Source: Cristatella mucedo
Lineage: Eukaryota > Bryozoa > Phylactolaemata > Cristatellidae
NCBI GenBank assembly: GCA_009760855.2
Contig: WPIO01000019.1
Location: 5,746,501 to 5,810,500, forward strand
Direction: 5' to 3'
Length of the DNA: 64,000 bases
Numbering within the stretch: position 1 is the stretch's first letter; each line of letters starts with the position of its first letter. Below the pieces are notes generated by a model that did not search any database, was not told where the DNA came from, and was given only the letters and a program-made list of their open reading frames with translations. Of the stretch, positions 33,041 through 43,929 are shown piece after piece. A program made the translations under genes and the position numbers.

Positions 33041-33049
33041 TTTCTTTGC

Positions 33050-33245
33050 AAGCATTCAATCCAGGTTGTCAGTCAATTTTCTTAAACTAAACGACAATGC
33101 AGTCGAACCCCTACTCGTAGTATACCGCAAGCATGCGGCTGGACTAAATGACTTGAATCTTCTAATTGATGGTGCTGTAGTGCGGCCGTCATTTTGTGTT
33201 CGGAATTGTAGGTGTCCTCTTTGATAACTTCTTAATGCCGAAAGC
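33050..33245 (+). mobile_element. L2-like LINE fragment
   Basis: A short RT piece readable as FLKLNDNAVEPLLV...RKHAAGLNDLN...LIDGAVVRPS matches the same block of the 59.4-kb copy ([15 protein letters not shown]). It is about 200 bp and decayed. Confidence 0.7.
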
Positions 33246-33270
33246 TTCATTAAGAAATAAATAAATCCCA

Positions 33271-33443
33271 GCTGATTAAACAGCCTCTTTTTTATAGCGA
33301 CAGAAGAGGTTTTACGGCTATCACCACCACTTGCAGCAGCGATATAGGATCACCCACGGCAGGAATCGAACCCATGACCTCGGGTCATGAATCTGAGGTC
33401 GTTGAAAGCAACCGCCTTAACTAGTGTGCCTTCGCGGCTCACG
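33271..33443 (-). mobile_element. SINE-A copy, antisense
   Basis: On - it reads: head with GCACACTAGTTAAGGCGGTT, B box GGGTTCGATTCCTGC, body GTGGTGATAGCCGTAAAACC, and end AAAAGAGGCTGTTTAATCAG. It is nearly full length. Confidence 0.9.
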
Positions 33444-33766
33444 TTCGATCCCAGCCTAAAATAGGGGACTGCCCACCGCGGTGGCTGGCTAAAAATGCAG
33501 CTCTCTGCTTTGGCCTAGGCTGGGCAACTGTAGTTTAGTGTTGGTTCGGGTACAAAAATGGGCACCGTGCCTTTGCAGCAGGTAATTAATATGGTTGCAC
33601 GATTAGTCTGCAAATTTTAGAAGTGTAGCGTAGCGCGAGTCTGGAATACTTTTCGAGCGCACAAGAACTGCTCTGCTGAAAAACGCCTTTGTCCTCGAGC
33701 AGTAAGCACAAGGGTGCAGCAGTTGTAGTAGGACCCGTCCGGACCCGTTTCTGTTAGAACGATGTT

Positions 33767-33923
33767 GTCCGGACCCGTTTCTATTACAACGATGGTGGTG
33801 GGCGAGCACTCGCGCCAGCGATCGACGGCCACAGGGCAGCGAGAGGCGGCGTCAGGAAGAGAACTTGGTTGACTCCACCGAATACGTTCGAATATCGTTT
33901 ACGGCTCACATTTTTTGTTTTTA

Positions 33924-33989
<66 letters not shown>

Positions 33990-34231
33990 CGCGCGCATGC
34001 TGTCCCGTCTAGCTATTTAAGAATAAGGCTGCAGTGTCCGGACCCGTTTCTGTTAGAACGACGGTGGTGGGCGAGCACTCGCGCCAGCGATCGACGGCCA
34101 CGGGGCAGCGAGAGGCAGCGTCAGGAAGAGAACTTGGTTGACTCCGCCGAATACGTTCGTATATCGTTTACGGCTCACATTTTTTGTTTTTATGTGTGTG
34201 TGTGTGTGTGTGTGTACGTGCGTGTGTGTTT

Positions 34232-34295
<64 letters not shown>

Positions 34296-34315
34296 ACGCT
34301 GTCCCGTCTCGGAAT
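33767..34315. repeat. Tandem duplication of a ~270-bp unit with (GT)n
   Basis: Unit 1 (33767-34034) and unit 2 (34035-34315) share GTCCGGACCCGTTTCT, GGTGGTGGGCGAGCACTCGC, AACTTGGTTGACTCC and TTTACGGCTCACATTTTTTG, then a (GT)n tract, then GCTGTCCCGTCT. A partial third copy of the first block is at 33738. Differences are few, so the duplication is fairly recent. Confidence 0.92.
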
Positions 34316-34339
34316 TTAGCGCTGTGAAGTAGTATTAGC

Positions 34340-34390
34340 GAGTAGTAGCGAGAGAGAGACAGAGCGAGAGAAAGAGAGAGTGAGAGAGAG

Positions 34391-34486
<96 letters not shown>

Positions 34487-34514
34487 CGAGAGAGAGAGAG
34501 CGAGAGAGAGAGAG

Positions 34515-34562
<48 letters not shown>
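34340..34562. repeat. Long (GA)n microsatellite
   Basis: About 220 bp of GA repeats with GC interruptions. Ser/Leu and Arg/Glu open frames over it are artefacts. Confidence 0.97.
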
Positions 34563-34563
<1 letters not shown>

Positions 34564-34629
34564 GAGAGAGGCAGGACCAGGGGGATCGAAATAACGAAAG
34601 CCAGCAGGGGACGGCGTAGTAACAGACGA

Positions 34630-34790
34630 CCGTGATGGCACACTAGTTAAGGCGGTTGCTTTCACGACTTCGGCCCCGAGGTCGTGGGTTCGATTCCTGC
34701 GGTGGGCGATTCTTTATCACCACTGCAAGGGGTGGTGATAGCCGTAAAGGCTCTTCTGTCGCTATACAAAAAGAGGCTGTTTTATCAGCT
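34630..34790 (+). mobile_element. SINE-A copy, near consensus
   Basis: GATGGCACACTAGTTAAGGC head, GTCGTGGGTTCGATTCCTGC B box, GTGGTGATAGCCGTAAAGGC body, and AAAAGAGGCTGTTTTATCAG end. This is one of the best copies and a good reference for the family. Confidence 0.93.
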
Positions 34791-35814
34791 AGGATTTATT
34801 TCTTTTATTTATAGAAAAGGAAGGAGTTCATTCTCTCAGTTGCGAAACACAGGTTTCGCTTTGCTGTCCGTCACCTCAGAGTCGGTTCTGCCTAAGTCTG
34901 AGGGGTCTGCATACTTCTTGATGCTTAGCAAGTCGGAAACTTGGCTGATAGGGGGTGCTCGCGTGGAGGACGGGTCTTCTCCACTTACTTTCTGTCTTGG
35001 GTGCAGGTGTCCGTTAGAGGAGACCACTTGGTGGGTAAGCTAAGGGAAATTCAGGTTATGCTAATTGTCACAGATCAGATATAGATAGCGTAGGGGCAGT
35101 GACCGGATACAATGGCCGGCTAGCATTCATCTGTCAAGGCTCGTTCTCATATTGGCAAGCTCAAAGCAGGACCGATGTAGTAATGCTTCAATGGCTTTCA
35201 AATCGATCAGCAAATTTATTTACGCAATTCGACACAAAAGTCACAATGACTTCGTTCTCAATTATTAGCATCTATGCTAGCTCTTCTGGCTGATAGCTAT
35301 AAACCAGCTAGGCGTTTCTAGTTCCTGAAGTCCAAGAAGCACACAAGCTATTCTTCTCTGCCAGACGAGTCAAAATGGTCGGAGATCGGCGATGTCACCT
35401 ATCGTGCTGCTGCTGTGGAATTCGTTATCGAACTCGGTTTGTTAATTCGTCACCGGCTTCGTCCAAACAAGACCGCAAGACCTTGATTGACCTTGACGGA
35501 CCTTGCAGCAGCTTCATGTAGCTTCGGCAGTCAAGCATACGGCTTTGCACTTTACTCGTGACGAAGAAACAAGATCACAGCATACAAAAATAGAACAATC
35601 AAATGTATATCAAACTAAAAATGGCGACCCTAAAGATGAGCGACAACAACAAAAAACCATTGTATTTGTGTCTTGGCAAGACTGCCCTCTTATTTTCATA
35701 GCTTCAGTTCTTAGCCGGCCCTTCGGCTACGACAGTGCTACTAACAAATGCCTCACTCGGAGCTAGTGCTACTTGCTTTGCAACTCTGCTTCAGAGTGAA
35801 TAAAAATCATAACA

Positions 35815-36330
35815 ATAATGCAATGTTATAGCGCCCTCAGAGAACTCAATATTTGTCTAGGCACTTTACAATTGCTGTAAAGGAAGCTTGATCGAATAGT
35901 TAGCGGAAGCATGCTCAATGACCAGCATGAATAACATGGTTAGGGGTGACATGCACAGGGTCAGCATGCAAGTGTGGTTAGTGGCAGCATGCACAGTGTC
36001 AGCACGCATAAGCACATCAAGGACGAATCACAGGGACCCACCAAATGCTATCCTAAATAGGTGCGTTTTTAATTTCTTTTTAAATGCGATCAAGTCAGAG
36101 GATGTTGTGACGAAAGTCGGGAGGGAGTTCCAGGCTTTGGGAGCATACGAACTAAATGCACGGTCTCCAAAAGATTTGATGTTCGTACGATGTATGGGTA
36201 AGCGATTATATTCCGAAAAGCAAGTGGTACGATGCTTAGCTTGGTGGGGGGGGTAGATCTAATAGGTAGGCTGGAGCCACAGAAAGAAAAGACCTGAAAG
36301 TGACGCAACCTTGAAGTCGATCCGTTGCTT
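35815..36330 (-). mobile_element. L2-like family-B 3' end, antisense
   Basis: On -, the RT C-terminus reads AFSSYAPKAWNSLPTFVTTS followed by FKKKLKTHL. A 3' UTR rich in GCATGCTGACCCTGTGCATG-type words and the TTGAGTTCTCTGAGGGCGC tail follow. Only the 3' end is present, as expected for 5' truncation. Confidence 0.88.
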
Positions 36331-36458
36331 GACTGGGATGCTAAACAGTCGATAGAAGTGTTGTCCACTTAACCTTATTCAAATTTTTCCTCACGTCAGA
36401 ACTAGTTGTCTCTTTGTCGGTAATTAAGAGAAGAAAATTCCTGTAAGGTGCGACGTGG

Positions 36459-36620
36459 ACGTGATGGCTGACTAGGTAAGCTGCTTGCTTTTCACGACCT
36501 CGACCCCGAGGTCGTGGGTTCGAATCCTGTAGTGAGCGATACTTTATTGCCGCTGCAAGCGGCGGGTGATAGCCATTAAGGCTCTTCTGTTTCTATACGA
36601 AAGAGGCTGCCGAATTAGTT
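36459..36620 (+). mobile_element. SINE-A copy
   Basis: GATGGCTGACTAGGTAAGC head, GTCGTGGGTTCGAATCCTG B box, a GGGTGATAGCCATTAAGGC body and a GAAAGAGGCTGCCGAATTAG end. Confidence 0.9.
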
Positions 36621-36629
36621 AGTCTTTTT

Positions 36630-37740
36630 TTAGTCATTGAACCAGTTCCGCGTTTAAGTTCAGTGAGCACGAATCGTCGAGGCTGATAATGTGGACAAAC
36701 CGGATGCCGCCAAGCCAAGCCTAAGTACCATTCCTAAATCATAGCGGTTTGGGAGGATGGCGGACCAAATTCTGCCTTAACTGTACAATGTGATCAGCTG
36801 GCGAAAATGACGCGAGTGCTTTTTTCCTCGGTATGCAAATATGTTTTTGGGTGACAAACGAAGGTCAGCGGCGAAATGTCAGCTGATCTTGTTTGCTCCT
36901 CCGATATTCTTAATGATAAATGCTGCCCACCAGCCTCATGAAATACATGCGAGAAACACTATCACAATCCATATTGGTATACGTAAGTACGAGCCTTGAT
37001 ATTGACACGTATTATTCTGATGCACTAATGGATAGTCACGTCCCAATAAGATTAGAGCGGATCCTATTAATGAACCAGCAAATGATCAAGGAACGAATTC
37101 AAGTACTTTACCCCTCTCTATCGCTGCCGCTGGGAGCGTACGCGATCTTGGCAGTGAATGTGGAAGTTCGTATTATTTTTATTCAGCTAGTTTTACATTT
37201 TTCGAAACAGTATCCTTAAAGCTACACAGACACTCTAATGTACAAGCACTAACCTTATGCTTATGGTGTCACTAATAGGCGCCAGAGCAATGGGTGGCTG
37301 AGATTTCCTTTAAAACAGGAATTGTTTGCACACACTGCGGTGTTAGTTCAATATCGATTGCTAGTACGGAAAACAATACTTGTCTCTATGAAGAATAGGT
37401 AGTGCAGGCAAGAAGCATACTGGGTAGAAACAAAGCGTCGGCTGCAAACAATATCAAGAATAAAGTAATCTTAGAAAGGAGAAATATTACTTTACCAAGG
37501 ATACCGGATTTATGCGACGCTCATCTCTGTATCAAATAGGGATGATATCATTTAAAAAATGTGAAGCAATCTTCTCCAGCCCCGATCTTCTGACCTGAGC
37601 ATCAGTAGCATTATACTGCAAGGTTCTTTCTCAACGTGAGTTTCCGAGAGCGTAGCTGCAAACGGACAATGGTCATACTGTGAGCCTTTAAAGTATGCTG
37701 TACTCCATGAATTAGTTCCATGTCAACTTCTTTTCACAAT
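36630..37740. other. Unassigned intergenic stretch
   Basis: I see no recognisable gene or repeat. The longest open frame (36920-37219, +) gives an unmatched peptide and has no splice or start support. Confidence 0.4.
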
Positions 37741-37750
37741 TTGCGTTTTA

Positions 37751-37867
<117 letters not shown>

Positions 37868-37869
37868 GT

Positions 37870-38680
37870 AATGGTCGAGAAAAATGTAATCTTCGCTTTC
37901 TACGCAGAAGACACAAAGCTGCAGATAGGGTTTAAATTATTTATGCTTTCAGGCACTTGAGACTCTATCCACTTCCTTGCAGCCCGTAGTGCCGATATTC
38001 GCTTGGACGGTCGCAAATTTTTTCCCATCGAAGGACGACGAAAACATAGAAAAACAAAGTCTCATTCAGAAACTGGAAAGCCTCACTGTTAAAAATTTCT
38101 TTCCCTGCACATGCCCCAAATCTTGCACGCTAAATAAACTGCTCCAAGATTATCTTCCGCTGGATGATCCAAGTTCGGGCCAGCCATAAGGCTGCCCACA
38201 GGCTTCTTACTGATTAGATTTTTGCAGGTGTTCCTGCTTGCGCGATCTGGCGCTTACAGCTGGTTGAAAACTACCCACCTAGGCTTATCTGTCGTGAATG
38301 TCGCAACTGCCAGATCACGCGACTTCTCACCGAACTGCACTGAGCTCCCCATAAAGCAGCGTAGCGACTTCAAGGCGCTTCCGTCCACTTGTAGGTCCTT
38401 CATTCTCTCTTACTTCGGCTTACCTCTCTGAAATACGTGCTCCCGAGGATTCCGTTCGTCTGGTCGGGTTGAAGCACAGCCTCAAGCCGACCAGACTGTG
38501 CAGCAGCATCCTTTGGAGATTGGGCGCTCAGTTTCCATGCTTCCGAAGTCTGTAGAGCGCCAGCGACTGACTTCACGGCATCCCCCTGATTCATACAATT
38601 TAAAAAGGATGCTAAAACTCGCCTGCTCCTCAAAGCATTTGCTTCGTTCTCGCGCATTGTCCCTTGCATGCTGAAATCTC
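37870..38680 (+). mobile_element. L2-like LINE remnant, family B, heavily decayed
   Basis: Fragments matching the family-B RT C-terminal half occur in shifting frames, for example a DIRLDGRKF-like block (about 37995), a GKPHC-type block (about 38080) and TKQRSDFKALPSTCRSF near 38360. Homology is recognised by order only. Confidence 0.55.
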
Positions 38681-39467
38681 TCTGAAATCGCGCACGCATC
38701 GGTTAGCAGTTAGCTCCCTTTACCGTATATTTGAAATAGAACCTAGAAAGAGAATTAGTTCCCCTTCGGTCGCTATTCAAATGTTGTATTGCTATTACAA
38801 TCGTTGTTATTACAGCTACGAAACGCGGCTGACTCGTTGGTGCGTGCGAAGCGATATCCGAGCGGATGCGGTTCGCGCCTCTAGCTAGCCTTCCGTCCCG
38901 GCAGGTGCCCGTTTCCGGGCAGACATGCTTGTTTATTACGTAAGCGGCGGTCGGGCGCGCTGTCGACTCGCTGGGGGAGGGGGGACGAGGAGAGCCCAGC
39001 TTGCTAGTTTCGGCTACTTGTGGCTAGTTCAAGCGACGGGGTCAGCTGACCTCCGAGCCAACAACCTTGCCTGGCGAGGCGACGTACGTGTCCCTCTCGT
39101 ACGACCGAGTGCGTCGAGCCGGGCTAGCGCGGTGCAGTGCAAAGTGCAAATGGAGAAGCGGGGATCGGTTCGCGGCCGCCGGAACGCTGCGCACGGATCT
39201 GATAACGGAACGTCAACTATTCCGCGGCTGCTATCACTCAGCTTAGCTAGCCGGCGCCGTATCTACCATAAGAGATTCCAAATAAGGTTAGCCGAGCCAG
39301 ACAATAACAGCTTGCCAGTAGCAGGCTAAGGATCGGCGGCTCCCTGCCTTCCGCTGCGAGGCTACAGTCGGCATGGACGCCATCTGTAAGAGTAGCTCGA
39401 CCGCTGTGCAGCGCCGACCTTTGCTATCGGAAGTGGCACTGCAAACGCCTATGTAAAGCGTTCGCCC

Positions 39468-39469
<2 letters not shown>

Positions 39470-39524
<55 letters not shown>

Positions 39525-39585
39525 TCTCTCTCTCCCTCTCTCTCTCTCCCTCTCACTCTCTCTCTCTCTCTCTCTCTGCCTCTCT
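39470..39585. repeat. (TC)n microsatellite
   Basis: TC repeat with CCTC interruptions, continuing as CT-rich sequence to about 39680. Confidence 0.95.
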
Positions 39586-39964
39586 TCACGTATGTCTGTT
39601 CATTCGCGTTCGCTTTCACTCTCACTCTCTTTCTTTCACTTTCACTTTCTGTCCGTCTCTTTCGATCTCTGTCTGTCTCTTCTATCGTGATAATCTACAG
39701 AGATCTCCAACACTCTAGTCACAGCCGGTCGAGGTTCGCCACCTTCGGACGGCTGTGGTTTCATGTAAATTACGAGCTGTGGTTTCAGGTACGATAGGAG
39801 GGGAAAAGATTTCGGAATGCTGGCGTCGGCAGCCCGAATTCGGCAAACCAAGACTAGCAGTTCGGCAAACTAAGTCTAGCAGACTTGGAAAAAACACGAT
39901 GAAGCGACGACCCGAGATATATAATATGAATAATGTGGTTTCATGTGCACAACGCCCCAAAGAA

Positions 39965-40095
39965 AACTTAATTTGCACTCAAGCGTTTCACATATGCCGC
40001 AGAGCTCAAACCCAAGACCTCGGTCATCGAGTGCATTCATTCACCTTGACCCCGGTCATCAAAAGGTGAGCGCCTTAACCCTTGGGCCAAATCGG
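39965..40095 (-). mobile_element. SINE-B copy, degenerate
   Basis: On -, AAGGCGCTCACC head-like block, GTTTGAGCTCTGCGGCATAT and GTGAAACGCTTGAGTGCA. The 3' tail is partly lost. Confidence 0.6.
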
Positions 40096-40869
40096 GGCGG
40101 CATTGTCATCTGAGGGGATGCTAACGATGCATTGTGCACAGCGGCGGCGTGTGCATTTGACTTTTTCTACAAATTTCAGGAGGCGCGGTCAGTGCAATAG
40201 TAAAGATGCAGGTATTGGTATGTAGCACCAAGTTAGGGCAAGTTAGGGAAACGTAAGAGGTCGAAGCGCTCAGCCCACATGACCCGGTCCATTCCTAAAT
40301 CCGGCAAAGAGAACTGCGAATGTCGGTATGAATACTCGGTGTGATATTGTGCCGAGCGCCGCGATATTGTCACGAACGCGCCACAGTGGCTTCTGAATTA
40401 GAGTACTCCGGCTACGAATGCAGCTCGTAAAACCTTGGCTGGTCCTCGGCGACGCCTATCGAATGCCCGCTCAAAGCGCGACGTCGCGTCGAGGAGGCGT
40501 GGCGCGGCACAGCGAACCGTACGTGCTGCCTCGATGCTACAGGCACGCAGTCGTTCCAATGACTGCTCGATCGCGGTAGCAACGAAGACCTTAAAGCATA
40601 ACCAGGTCTGCACCTGTACGTAGCGTCCGGCAGACGATTATAGCCACAGAGGGCTGCCCACGTGTCCAGCTCACTCGATAATCCGACGCACGACCGAATG
40701 ACAATTACATGAGTCAGGCTTTTTATAACACCCAACTACAGACTATGACAAAACCGGCTCCTAATACTTCTTGTATTTTTGGAATAGCGAGTAATGTCTA
40801 TGTAGTAACAATCTTGCCGATGTTGCATTTGTTATAATAATAGTACATTTGCATGGCGGCCTAAGAGAA

Positions 40870-41000
40870 TACATAAAAAATATAATTCATTTGCATAGCG
40901 CCCTAATAGAACTTTGTTTCAATTCGGGCGCGTCACATATGCCACGGGGTTCGACCTCTGTCAGGGCGAGCACTTTACCTACAGGGCCAAACCAGAGAAC
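40870..41000 (-). mobile_element. SINE-B copy
   Basis: On -, GTAAAGTGCTCGCCCTGACA head, GGTCGAACCCCGTGGCATAT B box, and a TTCTATTAGGGCGCTATGCA tail. A family-B LINE tail remnant adjoins it to about 41090. Confidence 0.8.
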
Positions 41001-41099
41001 TCAATCTCTCTTGGCACTTTATCTTCGCTGTAAAGGAAGCATGACCGTACGGTTAGTGTTAACATATACAGTGCCAATATTCATAAACATTCCAACGTT

Positions 41100-41760
41100 T
41101 CACTCTTGGTACGCGTGCTTCTGAGACATACTGCAAAGCAGACAGCCCCTCCGCCTTCGACTGCACGCGGAAGAGGAGTTCCTAATGAAATAACCGCGCG
41201 GCGGAAAGGCGCGGCGACGGACGCTGCCCAGCCTTGCTCAGCCTCGTGGCAGCTGGTCGCAGCCGCTGCTGGACCGCTACTAGGGAACGCGCGGTGCCGC
41301 TCGCACATCCAGCTGAGCCAACGGCAGAGATTCGCTGCCTGTGAGACATTTACCGGCAGAAGTGACGAGCAACTGACTTGACCGCCTCGCAAATATGGCG
41401 GCGGAAGAGCATAAGCCGCATTGATCCTCTCTTGCAGCAGGCATGAAAGAAGTGCCTTTGGAGTCAGAGCTAGAAACCCCGAAGGTGTCGTAAAGTGTGA
41501 CAACTTTTGTCGCTGGCTTTAAGACCCAGCTAGTAGCCGCAAATGCAACGCGAATTGCGCGTTGCCGCTAGAGGTCCTGCTTGCAAGAGGGGTAGCCAGA
41601 CTTTTGGCACGGAGGCGGTAAACCCTGACTTTGAGGGCCGTGACGCAAGTGTCAAGGCCTTCGTGGTGCAGAAATCCGCTCTGAAAGACTCTTCAGAGCC
41701 TCTAAAAACCTGTTTTACCGTTTTTATCTTTATTTCAACTGCTCACTGTAACTGTTAGGT
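41100..41760. other. Unassigned intergenic stretch
   Basis: Open frames exist on both strands (41106-41381 +, 41503-41081 -) but overlap in a GC-rich stretch and match nothing I recognise. Confidence 0.4.
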
Positions 41761-41773
41761 TGGCTCTTTAGAC

Positions 41774-41777
<4 letters not shown>

Positions 41778-41868
<91 letters not shown>
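41778..41868. repeat. (GA)n microsatellite
   Basis: About 90 bp of uninterrupted GA. Confidence 0.97.
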
Positions 41869-41869
<1 letters not shown>

Positions 41870-43334
41870 CTGGAAGCACTAGGCCAAATGCTCAGAGCCC
41901 GAAAGTCCATTTAAAACTTGAATAAGAGTTTTATTTAAGAACATAATTGGATTATAGTAGTCCATTTAAAAACTCGAGTAACAAGTTTGCGGCCCATTTC
42001 GAGAGCCTGCAGCAGCGTTCCGAAGGCAGCCGGCTCGGCAAGCCGGCGTAGCCTGCTTTAAAAGAAGGAACTCTTTAGAAGCTCTGAGAATATTATCGTC
42101 TTCTAAACCCCCTGTGGAACTTGACAACTCACTGAATGCGTGCACCGAAGGCGTCCCTTCTAGGAGCCTTTCTAGACCAATCTAAAATGGTGGAATTCCC
42201 TTCTGGAGAGATAACCTGCTTGGTCCTTGATCTTTAGTCCGCTTGCCGAAGGTGTCTTTAGATTATTCCCCAGGTCTTGGCATTCGGGGGTTGAGGGGCA
42301 AACGGCTCAATAAATCTTTCGCGTCTGGCCTCACTGTGGCCACTTGCTAGAACAATCAGGAAGGACTGGATGAATTCCACCGGGCTGAATGCCTCATCTA
42401 TGCCTATAATAAGCTAGCTTAGCCAGTCAGTCCGTTAACTAGTATGTCCGTCGCTGACGTCACGTTTACACCGAGTCCTTATATGAAAGCTTATACAAAC
42501 CTTTTATCTGCTATATGCTTATGAAGGCTATGAGGGCTATATATCTTTCTTATAGGGTTGCTCAAAGAGTGGCCTTGGTATTCCAGCAGCTTTCGCTCTC
42601 TGCACTACGACAGCCATTGCTGTCGCTCGAAGTGACGACAGGTGGCGCTTCCCAGCTGACGCTAGGACTTCGGCTGAGTTGACACATTGGAAAGCTCCCA
42701 GAGTGAGCGTAGCCGACCGGAAGTAGTTTTGCACCTGCCATTTAAAAGTGACGGACGAGCATAAGTAGAATCTGCCAGTGAATATTCATGGGGACGGGGC
42801 TTACTATATCAACCGCTACAACTAGCTAAGCTTTTCAGTGTACTTGGCAGTCGGCGGTGCGGGCTCACCAGCTAGGTCAGCGGTCACTGTGGCCCGCCTT
42901 CCAAATAAGTTGGAGTTTTCCGTGATTTTTCTACTGTGGTGCAAGCTAGTGCACACATAAGCAGATTTTTCTCCGGCACTGACAGCTCGTGGCAGTATTT
43001 TTGAGCTGGCTGTTCAATCTCTGGGCACTTATCAGCGGTTGCCGGGTGAATAGACTTGTCTCCACTTGCTACGAATGCACTCAAAAGTTCTTCCAAAGAT
43101 AGTTTCTGACTCACTTTAGAATGTCTAGAAATCGTCACGCAGGCGAAAGGTAGCGGGAAGTGTCCTCGTTAGCATTTCGTCCCGTGCGGGCAAAATGGTA
43201 GTTGGTTGAATTGTGAGGTGGGTAGTTTTGCAAGTTGACGCTCTGACACCGTGCACGCGCCGGTACACAAACGACGAAAGGCAGACACCGAGGGGGTCTT
43301 CAACACTGGTGCATTCCTTATATTATTAATAATA

Positions 43335-43730
43335 ATAATAACATACTTGATAAAGCGCCCTCAGAAAACTCAATTTCTTTCTAGGCGCTTTGTATTTGCT
43401 GTAAAGGAAACACGATCGGATGGTTAGTGGTAGTATGCTCGATAAACAACAAGAATAGCGTGGTTAGGGGTAATATGCACAGGATCAGCATGCAAGTGTG
43501 GTTAGTGGCAGCATGCACAGTGTCAGCACGCATAAGCACATAAAGAATGAATCACAGTGACCCACAAAATGCTTTGATAAATAGGTGTGATTTAATTTCT
43601 TTTTAAATGCAGTCAAGTCAGGGGATGTCGTGACGGAAGTCGGGAGAGAGTTCCAGGCTTTTAGGAGCACAAGAACCACAGACACGGTCTCCAAAGGATT
43701 TTATGTGTGCACGAGGTATAGGTAAAAAGT
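43335..43730 (-). mobile_element. L2-like family-B 3' end, antisense
   Basis: On -, LKAWNSLPTSVTTSPDLTAF then KKKLNHTYLSKHF marks the RT C-terminus. The 3' UTR and the TTGAGTTTTCTGAGGGCGC tail with a (TTA)n run (43320-43345) follow. It is close in sequence to the 35.8-kb copy. Confidence 0.9.
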
Positions 43731-43929
43731 TAGATTCCGGAAAACCTTCCTTCAGCACTCGCAGCGTTACACCACACAGACCGTACTCCTCTCCGTCCTG
43801 TTTCCCACAGCCGGCTCCTGTCCAGGCAGTGACTCACCCGTGTAAAACATTAAATCATTCAACCATAATCCCATATAACCTATAAACCAATAAAACCATA
43901 AACTAAACCCACAATAGACCATGAAACCA

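Noticed and set aside
34168-34665. Long Ser/Leu and His/Thr frames on -
   Set aside because: They translate (GA)n and (GT)n microsatellites.
34630-34700. Possible tRNA gene (B box GGTTCGATTCC)
   Set aside because: No acceptor or anticodon stem of a functional tRNA can be drawn; the same sequence recurs as the head of SINE-A copies.
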